Made by a program: the position numbers and the translations under genes. The notes under the pieces are model-generated. The model had not been told where the DNA came from. It was given only the letters and a program-made list of their open reading frames with translations, and did not search any database. A DNA stretch of 64,000 nucleotides from positions 4,092,001 through 4,156,000 of the forward strand of contig NC_068974.1 in the NCBI RefSeq assembly GCF_016808095.1, in the 5' to 3' direction. This DNA comes from Vigna angularis. Lineage: Eukaryota; Streptophyta; Magnoliopsida; Fabales; Fabaceae. Shown piece by piece: positions 1 to 10,235 of this stretch. Numbering within the stretch: the stretch's first letter is position 1; every line of letters starts with the position of its first letter.

Positions 1-64
1 TATCAATCTGTTGGGATTGTTATGTGACATTTGTTTAAATGGTTTCTATTTTGATATGTTGCAG

Positions 65-664
65 TGGCTACATGGCACCAGAATATGCAGCAGATGGTCT
101 TTTTTCTGTAAAATCTGATGTTTTCAGTTTTGGTATTTTGCTGCTGGAGATTATAAGTGGAAAGAGAAACAGAGGTTTCTATCTTGAAAACCAATATCCT
201 AACCTTGTAACACATGTAAGTATGTCCCACTTTATTCATTTGCTTGAAACATCTGTGTTTTAGGAGAATGTACTACTGTTGGGATTAAGAAACACTTTTA
301 AGCTTTTCCAACTTTGGTGTGTCATGGAACCATGTGACATGAATTTTCTTATTCCATGGTTCAGGCATGGAGTCTATGGAAAGAGGGTAGGGCTATAGAG
401 ATGGTTGACTCAAGTATAGAGGACTCATGTGTTTTATCAGAGGTTTTGCGTTGCATCCACGTCAGTCTCTTATGTGTCCAACAGCATACAGAGGATAGGC
501 CTGTAATGTCTGCTGTGGTGCTAATGTTGGGGAGTGAAAGTGAATTGGCTGAGCCAAAAGAACCTGGTTTCTTCATAAAGAATGATCAAGCTGCAGCAAC
601 TTCTTTCTCAGGTCGAACTGTCTCAACGAATGAAATAACTATCACATTATTAGAAGCTAGATGA
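65..664 (+). CDS. G-type lectin S-receptor-like Ser/Thr kinase, last two exons (5' part outside window)
   Basis: The C-terminal half of a plasma-membrane receptor-like kinase domain is encoded in two exons, 65-215 and 365-664, joined by a GT-AG intron (216-364). An acceptor AG at 63-64 precedes the first exon, whose first base completes a split codon. Visible kinase marks are the activation-loop end GYMAPEYA (subdomain VIII), the subdomain IX stretch [17 protein letters not shown], and the subdomain XI arginine in [10 protein letters not shown]. The tail ends [11 protein letters not shown], which is typical of the SD1/S-locus-lectin kinase group. The extracellular lectin, S-locus and PAN domains and the N-lobe must lie left of position 1. 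The family senses external ligands and signals by Ser/Thr phosphorylation; the ligand here is unknown. The exons show no frame break, so the gene could be functional. Family assignment is strong; the exact orthologue is not determined. Confidence 0.88.
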
Positions 665-735
665 AAAGTCTCGAAAGAGAAACCAAATTATTGCATTGCT
701 CATCACTAAAAAATTATTGAAGAAACTAAAAGGGT

Positions 736-953
736 TTGTAAAGTGAGGTTTACATCTACTTATATACTCTAAATAGAATAGACTTTAACATGGTTCTGAT
801 ACCAATGTTAAGAGGTGAATTTTAAGTTTAGCTCAACCCCACAAAATCAGCTTATAAGATGAGATTTGTCACTTATGTTTTTCAAGATGAGATTTTGACT
901 CATTTATATACTTTAAATTTACCTTATATCTTGTGGACGTGAGACTTTTAACA
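736..953 (-). repeat. TRIM-like short LTR element remnant
   Basis: A short direct-repeat unit begins TGTTAAGAGG at 806 and ends TTTTAACA at 953 (148 bp, TG...CA). A diverged, truncated copy of its end lies at 736-790, also closing with CTTTAACA. Between them, 791-805 contains TTCTGATACCA, the complement of an initiator-Met tRNA primer-binding site. This LTR-PBS-LTR order on the minus strand, with almost no internal DNA, fits a terminal-repeat retrotransposon in miniature. The sequence resembles a very common dispersed legume repeat (from memory). It lies about 70 bp downstream of the kinase stop codon. Confidence 0.5.
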
Positions 954-2890
954 ATTATCAATAAAATATCCCATTTTATTTATCAATAAATATTTGTCCA
1001 TTGGTGATTTCACTCGCAAATCTAAGATTAAGATTGTCAATAAATTCTTTTATCAAATGAGATCAAAATTCAGGTATTAATTCTTTCTTTAAATACCATT
1101 TTGTGCAAATTCTTCCCCTATCGCAGGTGGACCTTCCTTTTATCACTGTGGTCCAGCCATCGAAATGGGAGAGTTACTCCCTCTTGCTTCCTGCACTTCC
1201 TCATTCCCATTTTGTCCTGCATTAAGTTTTTTTCTCATAAAAGTTGACGTAAATCAAGATCCATTGAACGCATCTCTCACCCCTTCACTTCTTTAAAATC
1301 CTAATTCTGCAGGTTCCACCCCCTCACTTTTCTCTTTCAACAAAATCTACAAAAAAAAAATTAATAAGCTCAAAACAAAATAAATTAAAAGAGTTAAAAC
1401 ACAAAACTTGAATGGAAGTGGGAAAATCGTTCAGCCTTCAACCAATCTCGACATTCATGGACGAATCTTAAGATCTGTTGAAGGCTAAACAAATTTTCCA
1501 TATTCGTTCAAGCATTCGCGTTTCTCTTCTTCTTTCTCTCACACAACACACCACATACATCTATTTAGAGAGCACATATAAAAAAGAAAAAAAAAAGAGG
1601 AAGCTTCAATCACAAAAATATACAAGGGAAAAATAAACGAAGAGAAAAAGGGAGCGGGTGGGGGCTCTATCTATGCGAAGAAGAAAGGAAGAGAGAAAGT
1701 GAGAGGGTGAAAGCTCTCTATATGAAGAAGAGAGGAAGAGAAAAAGTGAGGAGGTGGAGTTTGGGTGTAATTAGAGAAAAAGAAAAATAGGAAGTAAAAG
1801 CTAAAGAATTAGTTTTAAAAAAAATAAATAAAGTGTAATAAAAAATTTAACCTATAATATTCTTGAAATAAGAAAAAATTTGGAGAGACAGGGTTGTAGA
1901 GGAAGTAACTCTCTCGAATTGTGTGTGGTTCTTCCTTCATCCTTTTCGGAAGCCTGTTTCATCGACGCTGTCATTGGAGTCCGTGCCGTGAGGCCTGCTT
2001 CCATTTTGCTATATATAGTAACAATAAGGCTTATTAGTTTTGTTATTATCATTTTCATTAGAAATTTTTCCTGTAATTTTATCTTTGCACCTTCTTAAAT
2101 TTAGGAATATAAATGCATCATATATTTCCGTAAGTTTAAAAATTTTAAATTTATTCTTTAACTTAGGACATTTAGTTTTAAACTGAGATTATGTAATCAA
2201 GAAACATTATACAATCTCAAATACTAAATATTAACATTTTTTTTGTATTGCAAAATATATAATAGAAAACATATTCTAAATATATTTTGAACTGTGGAAT
2301 CTAAAATCTTAATAATAAAATTTTAATTTTTGGATAATATAATGAAAAATTAAGTTCATGAAGATGTAGTCCAGAAAGTGTACCAGAACTTTGTTTTCTA
2401 AAAAAAAAAAACATTAGGCCGAAAGTATTTTATAATCTAGAAATTATTAAACAGAATGAATTAACTAAAGGTTATAAGAGCTACTGAATTTCCAGACCTG
2501 CAAACCAATCTGGAGGAAGAAATCAATGCGAAAAAGTAATCTGCTTACTTCAATGCCTAAAAGACTGCTTCTTCCTGTAATCCCTGTTTTTCTTCCTGCA
2601 ATCCTATAAGGTGTGGTACTCACCAAATTATCTCTTATTAAAAATATAATAAAAGTGTTTACACCTTTTTACTTTTAATACTTTTTAGATTGGATATTTC
2701 AAAAGGTATTTCTGAATATACTAAATTTCTAAAATATTCAATCTAGAATATATAGAAAAGAAAATTTCAGAATGAATGTTCCAAAAGGTATTTATAATTT
2801 CAGAATTTTATTTCTTTTAAAAACATTTAATCCAGAATATAAATTTTTTTTAATAGGTGTTCCAAAAGATATTTCATGATTTGAAATATA
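954..2890. other. AT-rich intergenic DNA, no gene seen
   Basis: No supportable coding region. A purine-rich stretch at about 1560-1760 holds two diverged copies of a roughly 50-bp GAAGAAGAGAGG-type unit. From 2640 to 2890 there are degenerate repeats of the form TTCCAAAAGGTATTT and TTCAGAATATA. The same short words, in both orientations, resume at 12777-13030 on the far side of the gypsy insertion, so this was one repetitive tract before the insertion. Confidence 0.6.
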
Positions 2891-2895
2891 TTGGG
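2891..2895. repeat. Target site duplication (left), TTGGG
   Basis: TTGGG directly abuts the 5' LTR start (TGTGAAACCC at 2896) and is repeated exactly at 12772-12776 after the 3' LTR. A perfect 5-bp duplication is the normal footprint of LTR-retrotransposon integrase. Confidence 0.93.
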
Positions 2896-5466
2896 TGTGA
2901 AACCCTAAATAATTAGCAGTAATAATTCCCTGTCACACCCAATTAATACACACCATAATCCATGCTTATCTCATTAAAAATCCACTCCCAACTCTGATTT
3001 TCACCTCTCTGCTGTGCACGGAAAACTGGACCAAAATCATTTCTCTGGAAGCATTAAAAACGCACCAATCTTTACATGCAAGCACGCCACGTGTTGCGGA
3101 AGAAGTTTCTAAAATCAGAGTTTGGGTGCAGGTGTCGGCTTGAGACACGTTCGTTCAAACGAGCGTGAGATTTACAAAACCAGATTTTTTGAAAAACTCT
3201 CTCACCTGTATCACTCATCTTCTTCCTCACGAAACACACCCATTCATCTTCTCCAACTTCTCTCTAGAAACCTTAAACTTCTCTCTACTGTAATCCTCAC
3301 GTTTCTCCTCCGATCCTATTTCCAGCACCGTAGGAACGTCCGTTGCACTGAGAGCTATCCACTGGACCGAACAGCTTCAAGGACTGAAACTGGTAAGTCC
3401 CCTTCCATAGCTCGTCCTTAGGTTTCTGGAAAAACTAGGGTTCATAGTTGCATGCAAGCTTGTAGTCTCAGTGTTCTGTATTCTGTGGTTAGATTTGTTT
3501 TGGAAGAGTCAAGAACGTAAGAAAAGCGTAGTTGGGCGAAGCCACTTTTGCATCTAGGACAAGTTCGGTTGCCAATCCGGGTAAGGGAAGCTTATATGTT
3601 TAATTTATACTGTATGTTATATGATCTGATGTGCATGTATGAATTGTATGATGTTTGAGCTGTATGGACGACTACTGTTATGGAAAATGATTTCTGATCT
3701 TTGCTTGATCTGCATGTTGGTTTGATACGTATGAAAAATGGATGTTATGGTGTATGAAATAAATTTGTATGTTGATGTTGAATATGAAGTTACTGGAATG
3801 AATGTTATAAAATTTATAAATTGAAAATCATATGAATTATACAGTATAAGTTTAAATGTTTGAAATCTGGAAAATTCTGTTAAGGTTGAAAAATCTGAAA
3901 TTCATATCATTCCCTATGATAAATGACGCTCGTCACCGTACGGTCTTAGACCGTTCGGTTTTCCTTAAAATAACTTAGAAGGGAATCCTTTCATTTGGAA
4001 AGAATTCCGCTCGAGAACGAGCGTCCCCAATTTGGTGTCTGAGCGTTCGGTTCAGCTCAGTTATATAAATATTTGAAACTTTATAAATACGTAACGCTCG
4101 GTCTTTAACCGAAGCGTTCGTCCTTAATAGCGTTCGGCCTCATGTCGAACGTTCGTCCTTAATAGCGTTCGGCCTCATGTCGAACGTTCGTCCTTAATAG
4201 CGTTCGGCCTCATGTCGAACGTTCGTCCTTAATAGCGTTCGGCCTCATGTCGAACGTTCGTCCTTATTCTCAATTCTTTAACGAACGTAAATAGAGTTCG
4301 TCCAAATATTCAATATTCATTCTCTTACGTTCGTTCAAATACTGGCATCAGTTCAGTATATACCAAATTTTACAAAGGAAATTTCTAAGTCTTATTGAGT
4401 ATTCTTCTTATATTAAATCTGGTCCAAGGTATTTATTTTGAAACCTTCTAAGTACCAATACACTTCAAATTGAGTCAGTGTAGTTAACTGGTCAAACAGA
4501 GAGTCACGTCTGTCCACCCAGTACTATATTTGAACGTTCGTCCTATTTCTTTAAAGGACTGAACGTTCGTTCTTTTGTACTCTTAAAGTTAAAGATGAGA
4601 TTGATTATGAATTATGATAAATTACAGTGCGAACGTTATATCAAGTGATTTTATGATTATGGAATTTGAACGAGCGTTCCAAGGAGGAACGTCTCAGATG
4701 TATTAAATACTAAATTTGGTAAAGTATGAACATGGATAAGTTAGGCCAGGCTTGGTCCATCCTGATATTCCGTGATACTCATCTTCACGTAGAAGGGGGT
4801 AGTCATGCGTGGGAATGGCAGGAGGTTCTTCGTTCATCGCTTAGATATGGGCGAGGGATTAACCTCGAGTGGTAGCTGATTAGGTATATCCCGGCTAGTA
4901 CACCACTCGGGTGCAAGGACGCTTGTAACTACATGGTTCATACAGTCCGGATGGTCTGTCTTATATACGTATTTCTATGATTATTATTTGATAAGTTACA
5001 TGTTGTATGTGTGAATCGAAATGCAAATGTATATGTTAATTGTATAAATTAAATATTATAAGCTTACCCTTGCATTTCCATTGTGTTGTCCACTGTCCAT
5101 GTACGTTCGTCTTGTCTTGCAATGATCATCCGTGTGGATGTGAGCAGATGGTGGTGCATCTCTTGAAGAAATGCTGGAAGAAGAAAATTTGGAAGATGCA
5201 AATCTAGTTGAGGTGGAAGTCAAGGCCGAGCTTTAGAAGCGCTCGTTAGATTAGTGATGTAAATGGTAGAATAGTTGGACGTGCGGTTAAATGTTTTGTA
5301 AAACCGTTCGTCCTGTTTATCATTGAATTCTATTTTGAACGTACGTTCTTCTGTACTGACGCCGTTCAGCTTCTTTTAAATCTGTGTTAATGCAAAGACT
5401 GTTTATGTTACTGTTAATTGTAATTAATCCTGAATTATGGTAATTACGGTATTTTGGGATGTTACA
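2896..5466 (+). repeat. 5' LTR of Tekay-like element (2,571 bp)
   Basis: Begins TGTGAAACCC and ends GGGATGTTACA. It contains a CT-rich 5'UTR-like stretch (about 3200-3320), a strong splice-donor-like site at 3393, the 35-bp tandem array at 4116-4255, a TATA-like TATATAAA at 4062-4069, and many GAACG/CGTTCG words. It is 35 bp longer than the 3' LTR, exactly one array unit, so there are no other net length changes. Confidence 0.94.
4116..4255 (+). repeat. 35-bp tandem array in 5' LTR, four units
   Basis: Four consecutive 35-bp units, each starting GTTCGTCCTTAATAG and ending CATGTCGAAC, followed by a partial fifth (GTTCGTCCTTA). Each unit junction creates the perfect palindrome CGAACGTTCG. The 3' LTR carries three units. 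Confidence 0.95.
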
Positions 5467-5470
5467 TTAG

Positions 5471-5482
5471 TGGTATCAGAGC
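5471..5482 (+). promoter_or_regulatory. Primer-binding site (initiator Met tRNA type)
   Basis: TGGTATCAGAGC lies four bases after the end of the 5' LTR (5466) and is complementary to the 3' end of plant initiator-Met tRNA, the usual minus-strand primer for this group. Confidence 0.92.
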
Positions 5483-5621
5483 AGTTTTGTTCTCTTAAGG
5501 ACATTGTAGGGTTATGAGTGCACTGTGTTTTTGATGTGTGCTTATTGTATGTTTAATGAGTTATTATTATTTAACTCTTGGACATAATGAACGCTCGTTT
5601 TTCTCTGTGTCCAGAGAACAA

Positions 5622-8600
5622 ATGGCACCTAGACTACCTCCTCCACCACAACCGAACGAGCCTGATACGTCCAACAACACTAGGATGTTGGAAACTGTAA
5701 TTGACAGACTTCAACAACAAAATACCACCCTCATGGAACAAAACGCCACATTGATGCAGCAAAACCAAGCTGCTATGCAGAGTCTGGAGGCCTCTCGTGC
5801 AAATTCTGAAACCACGCAGAGGCAGTTGATGGAGATACTTGCAGCAACTAGAGGTGCGTCTGGAGCATCCTCTTCAAACGCTGCTCAACCAAATGCTGAA
5901 TGGAGTTTGGAGAGTTTCCTTCAGCATCACCCGGCTAAATTCAATGGTAAGGGCCTCCCTGATGAGGCGGACCAGTGGCTAAGAGACATGGAGAAGATCT
6001 TCAATGCCAAGAGGTGTCCGGAGGAGAACCGCTTGGCGTACACTGAATACTTGTTGTCTGGAGAAGCAAGCCACTGGTGGGCGAGCGCTAGGGCCATTCT
6101 GACGGACGCTCGACAACCGATCACTTGGGAAGTGTTCAGAAACAAATTTTATGAAGAATATTTCCCTGACAGCGTCCGTTTTGCAAAGGAAGTTGAATTC
6201 TTGCAGCTGGTTCAGGGGGGTATGTCGGTTTCAGAATACACCAACAAATTCAAACACCTTGTCAGATTCAATACAACGGCCACAAATGAAGAATGGCAGT
6301 GCCGTAAGTTTGAGAACGGACTGCGGAGTGACTTGAAGGTTTTGATCTTCAGTTTATGCATAAGAACGTTTCCTGCCATGGTTGAGAGGGCCAAGGTGTT
6401 GGAGAAGAACATGGCGGAAGCTGAACGACACAAGAAACAACAAACAGTAAGGGGACCGATCGTCTCAAGGAGTAGTGCCAATCAGAGGGGGTCTCCTTAC
6501 GTTCGCCCTAGTCAACCATCTCATGCAAGCGGATCACAGGCGATCGTTCCTGTCGGGCAGTCTGGACAAGGGAACGTTACTTGTTACCAGTGTGGAGGGC
6601 CACATTATAGGAATGCCTGCCCCCAACTAGCTGGAAGAAAGCACTGCAATCTGTGTAGAAGAAATGGACATCTGGAGAGCGAGTGCAACATGGGCGGACG
6701 CGCTGTGATGAGGCCGCCGAACGCTGGAAGGAACCAGCAAGGTAGAGGTGGTCGAGCTCAAGCTGTTGGGCGTGTATATGCAATTACTGGGGCGGAAGCA
6801 GCAAGTTCAGGTACACTTATCACCAGCACGTGCTTGTTATATGGAATGCAATGTTGTGTATTGTTTGATTCGGGGGCAACACACTCCTTCATATCGAAGG
6901 CGTGCGTTGATAAGTTGGGGATAGCTGAGAGCGAGATGCATTTTGATTTGGTGGTGTCAACACCAGCTGCTGGTGAAGTTAGGACGTCTACCATGTGTGT
7001 TAGATGTCCTATTGAGGTAGAAGGACGTAGGTACAAGGTGAATCTCATCTGTTTGCCTCTCAAAGACTTAGAAGTAATTCTAGGAATGGATTGGCTAAAT
7101 ACCAATCGCATTCTCATAGATTGTGGAGCTAAGGAGTTAATTTTTCCTGAAGAAGATGAAGAGGAGTTGAGTGTGACGCTCGGTCAATTGAAAGAAGACA
7201 TTATGGAAGGAGCAAGCTGTTTCCTGATTATGACGCATGAGGATCAGGAGTTCGTAGGATTGGGAAAAGAACGAACGTCCGGAGAGGGCAGTATTGAGCG
7301 AGCAGTAATAGATGAGTTTCCGGATGTTTTTCCTGAAGAGATCCCTGGACTGCCTCCTGTTCGTGAGGTTGAATTCACCATAGACTTGGTAACAACGGCA
7401 GCACCTATCTCAGTTCAACCTTACCGAATGGCGCCTGCAGAGTTGGTGGAACTCAAAAATCAGATTGAAGAGTTGATGGAGAAGCAATTCATAAGGCCGA
7501 GCGTGTCACCATGGGGAGCGCCTGTGCTCTTGGTGAAAAAGAAGGATGGCAGCTCTCGTTTGTGCATAGATTACAGACAATTGAACAAGCTGACCATCAA
7601 GAACAAATACCCGTTGCCAAGGATTGATGACTTGTTGGATCAACTGCATGGGGCAACGGTGTTCTCTAAGATAGACTTACGTTCGGGATATCATCAGATT
7701 AGGGTGAAAGAGGACGACATTCAGAAGACAGCGTTCAGGTCTCGTTATGGACACTACGAGTATGTAGTGATGCCATTTGGAGTGACGAACGCTCCTGCAG
7801 TGTTCATGGATTATATGAACCGCATCTTCCGGCCGTACCTGGACAAGTTCGTGGTCGTTTTTATAGATGATATTCTCATCTACTCTAAGACACAAGCCGA
7901 ACATGAAAAACACTTGAGGGCAGTGCTGAGCGTGTTGAGGGAAAAAGAGTTGTATGCAAAGCTGTCCAAGTGTGAATTTTGGATGAAGGAGGTACAATTT
8001 TTGGGGCATGTGGTCTCGGCTGAAGGTATTTCCGTGGATCCATCTAAGGTGAGAGCAGTGTTGGATTGGAAAAGTCCGCGTTCGGTTACGGAAGTGAGGA
8101 GTTTTGTTGGACTTGCGGGCTACTATAGACGCTTCATAGAGGGATTCGCCAAGATAGTGGCTCCGCTTACCCAGTTGACTAGAAAGGATCAGCCGTTCGC
8201 ATGGACTGATCTGTGTGAGGAACGTTTCCAGGAGCTGAAAGTGAAGTTGACGAGCGCTCCTGTACTAATCATTCCGGACACGTCCAAGCCCTTTGAAGTG
8301 TACTGCGACGCGTCTCATCAAGGGTTGGGCTGTGTGCTCATGCAAGAGAGACGAGCGGTAGCGTACGCGTCTCGTCAGTTGAAGATTCACGAACGCAACT
8401 ATCCAACGCACGACTTGGAATTGGCAGCGGTCGTCTTTGCACTGAAGATTTGGAGGCATTATTTGTACGGATCGACATTCCAGGTTTTCAGTGACCACAA
8501 GAGCCTCAAGTATTTATTTGATCAGAAGGAGTTGAACATGAGGCAGAGGCGTTGGTTGGAATTCTTGAAAGACTATGAGTTTGAGTTGCTCTATCACCCT

Positions 8601-10199
8601 GGAAAAGCCAATGTAGTGGCGGACGCTCTAAGCAGGAAGGCAGTGCATGTCTCGGTTATGATGGTGAAAGAGTTAAGTTTAGTGGAGAGTTTCAGAGATC
8701 TAAGGTTACAGTTCGAATTAGAACCTAACAGCATCAAGTTCTGTAACCTTAGAATATCCAGCAATGTATATGATCGTATCAGGATGAAGCAACGCGAGGA
8801 CGAGGACCTGGTGAAGATTTTAAGTACGCTCGGTTCGGATCAAGCCAAAGAATTCAATACTGGGACGGACGGCCTATTACGATACATGGATAGGACGTGC
8901 GTTCCTAATGATGGCGAGCTGAAGCGGATCATATTGGAGGACGCACATCATAGTCGTCTTAGCATACATCCTGGTATGACTAAGATGTATCAAGATCTTA
9001 GACGTTCGTTCTGGTGGCCTGGAATGAAGAGTGATGTCGCTCGTTTTGTGGCATCCTGCTTGACGTGCCAACGGGCGAAGGCCGAACACCAGAGACCAGG
9101 TGGATTACTTCAACAGTTGGAGATTCCCGAATGGAAGTGGGACGGCATCTCTATGGACTTTGTGACTCATCTACCGCGAACGGTTAGGAATCATGACTCA
9201 ATCTGGGTGATCGTGGACAGACTAACGAAGAGCGCCCATTTCCTGCCCGTGAACTTGAAGATGTCAATGACTAATTTGGCCAAATTGTATATAAATGAGA
9301 TTGTTCGTCTGCATGGAGTGCCTTCAAGCATAGTTTCTGACCGAGACACGAGATTTACATCTCGGTTTTGGCAATCCTTACAAGGTGAATTGGGAAGCAA
9401 GCTGCAGATGAGTTCAGCATATCATCCACAAACGGACGGCCAGTCTGAACGTACCATCCAGACGCTGGAAGATTTGCTGAGGACGTGCGTCCTAGATCAC
9501 TTAGGAGCATGGGATGAAGTACTGCCGCTAGTGGAATTCACGTACAACAACAGTTTTCAAACTAGCATTGGAATGGCGCCGTTTGAAGCTCTCTATGGAA
9601 GGAAGTGTCGAACGCCACTTTGCTGGTTCCAGGAAGGAGAGAACGTGCTAACTGGACCTGAGCTCATCCAGCAAACGACTGACAAAGTTAAGTTGATCCA
9701 GGAGAGATTGAAGACGTCCCTGAGCAGACAGAAATCATATGCGGATAGGAGAAGGAGACCCTTGGAGTTTGCTGCAGGAGACCATGTATTCTTGAGACTG
9801 AATCCAATCACTGGAGTAGGCAGGGTCGTTCGTCCAAAGAAGCTGTCTCCCAAGTTCATAGGGCCGTACCAGATTTTGAAGAAGATTGGACCAGTAGCCT
9901 ATGAACTTGCGTTGCCTCCTCAGTTATCAAATCTTCATTCGGTATTCCACGTCTCCCAACTCCGGAAGTACATAGCCAATCCTTCTCATGTTTTGGAGTT
10001 GGAGGACATCCAACTGCGCCCAGACCGAACGCTGGAGTTGCAACCAGTTCGTATTGAAGACGTTCGCACTAAGCTACACAAAGGGAAGGACGTTTGCTTA
10101 GTGAAGGTAGTGTGGGACGCTAAGACTGGTGACTCAACGTGGGAGGTAGAGAGTGCAATGAGGGACTTGTATCCACACTTATTCACGGGTAAGTTCTAA
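5622..10199 (+). CDS. Gag-pol polyprotein of Tekay-like gypsy element, intact
   Basis: A single frame of 1,525 residues with no stop or frameshift. I start it at [10 protein letters not shown] (5622) rather than at an in-frame ATG 28 codons upstream, because gag normally begins just after the leader. Visible domains are: gag core about 100-260; CCHC knuckles C321-C333 (CX2CX3HX4C, one residue short) and C342-C355 (CX2CX4HX4C); aspartic protease DSGA with D416; reverse transcriptase with the FIDD active site D749-D750; RNase H with D896 and VADALSRK near 1000; integrase HHCC zinc finger about 1109-1149; and the catalytic triad D1179-X60-D1240-X35-E1276. The C-terminus (about 1470-1525) is chromodomain-like and ends LYPHLF. 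These domains supply capsid formation, processing, cDNA synthesis and integration. All key residues are present, so it is likely functional. Confidence 0.95.
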   Translation: MAPRLPPPPQPNEPDTSNNTRMLETVIDRLQQQNTTLMEQNATLMQQNQAAMQSLEASRANSETTQRQLMEILAATRGASGASSSNAAQPNAEWSLESFLQHHPAKFNGKGLPDEADQWLRDMEKIFNAKRCPEENRLAYTEYLLSGEASHWWASARAILTDARQPITWEVFRNKFYEEYFPDSVRFAKEVEFLQLVQGGMSVSEYTNKFKHLVRFNTTATNEEWQCRKFENGLRSDLKVLIFSLCIRTFPAMVERAKVLEKNMAEAERHKKQQTVRGPIVSRSSANQRGSPYVRPSQPSHASGSQAIVPVGQSGQGNVTCYQCGGPHYRNACPQLAGRKHCNLCRRNGHLESECNMGGRAVMRPPNAGRNQQGRGGRAQAVGRVYAITGAEAASSGTLITSTCLLYGMQCCVLFDSGATHSFISKACVDKLGIAESEMHFDLVVSTPAAGEVRTSTMCVRCPIEVEGRRYKVNLICLPLKDLEVILGMDWLNTNRILIDCGAKELIFPEEDEEELSVTLGQLKEDIMEGASCFLIMTHEDQEFVGLGKERTSGEGSIERAVIDEFPDVFPEEIPGLPPVREVEFTIDLVTTAAPISVQPYRMAPAELVELKNQIEELMEKQFIRPSVSPWGAPVLLVKKKDGSSRLCIDYRQLNKLTIKNKYPLPRIDDLLDQLHGATVFSKIDLRSGYHQIRVKEDDIQKTAFRSRYGHYEYVVMPFGVTNAPAVFMDYMNRIFRPYLDKFVVVFIDDILIYSKTQAEHEKHLRAVLSVLREKELYAKLSKCEFWMKEVQFLGHVVSAEGISVDPSKVRAVLDWKSPRSVTEVRSFVGLAGYYRRFIEGFAKIVAPLTQLTRKDQPFAWTDLCEERFQELKVKLTSAPVLIIPDTSKPFEVYCDASHQGLGCVLMQERRAVAYASRQLKIHERNYPTHDLELAAVVFALKIWRHYLYGSTFQVFSDHKSLKYLFDQKELNMRQRRWLEFLKDYEFELLYHPGKANVVADALSRKAVHVSVMMVKELSLVESFRDLRLQFELEPNSIKFCNLRISSNVYDRIRMKQREDEDLVKILSTLGSDQAKEFNTGTDGLLRYMDRTCVPNDGELKRIILEDAHHSRLSIHPGMTKMYQDLRRSFWWPGMKSDVARFVASCLTCQRAKAEHQRPGGLLQQLEIPEWKWDGISMDFVTHLPRTVRNHDSIWVIVDRLTKSAHFLPVNLKMSMTNLAKLYINEIVRLHGVPSSIVSDRDTRFTSRFWQSLQGELGSKLQMSSAYHPQTDGQSERTIQTLEDLLRTCVLDHLGAWDEVLPLVEFTYNNSFQTSIGMAPFEALYGRKCRTPLCWFQEGENVLTGPELIQQTTDKVKLIQERLKTSLSRQKSYADRRRRPLEFAAGDHVFLRLNPITGVGRVVRPKKLSPKFIGPYQILKKIGPVAYELALPPQLSNLHSVFHVSQLRKYIANPSHVLELEDIQLRPDRTLELQPVRIEDVRTKLHKGKDVCLVKVVWDAKTGDSTWEVESAMRDLYPHLFTGKF

Positions 10200-10200
10200 A

Positions 10201-10235
10201 TTTTCGAGGACGAAAATTTTTGTAGTTAGGGAGAA
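10201..10235 (+). promoter_or_regulatory. Post-pol motif and polypurine tract
   Basis: Directly after the stop codon comes TTTTCGAGGACGAAAATTTT, a motif common after pol in plant chromoviruses (from memory). It is followed by AGGGAGAA (10228-10235), which abuts the 3' LTR and is the plus-strand primer tract. Confidence 0.8.

Larger units (their letters stand above)
3393..5614 (+). promoter_or_regulatory. Possible LTR-to-leader intron upstream of gag
   Basis: A consensus donor (ACTG|GTAAGT) at 3393 follows a CT-rich stretch that looks like a plant 5'UTR. A good acceptor with a pyrimidine run (TTTTTCTCTGTGTCCAG) ends at 5614, eight bases before the gag ATG at 5622. Splicing would remove most of the LTR together with the PBS, giving a short leader for translation, while unspliced RNA would stay competent for reverse transcription. 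This is inferred from sequence only; transcription would have to start upstream of 3393, where I see no clear TATA box. Confidence 0.35.

Noticed and set aside
3122..3421. 99-codon frame in both LTRs of the Tekay-like element (also 10462-10761)
   Set aside because: Begins at a non-ATG or weak start, overlaps a likely 5'UTR and splice donor, and is present twice only because LTRs are duplicated. No domain.
4116..4255. 35-bp direct repeats as a CRISPR array
   Set aside because: Units are contiguous with no spacers and lie in a plant retrotransposon LTR.
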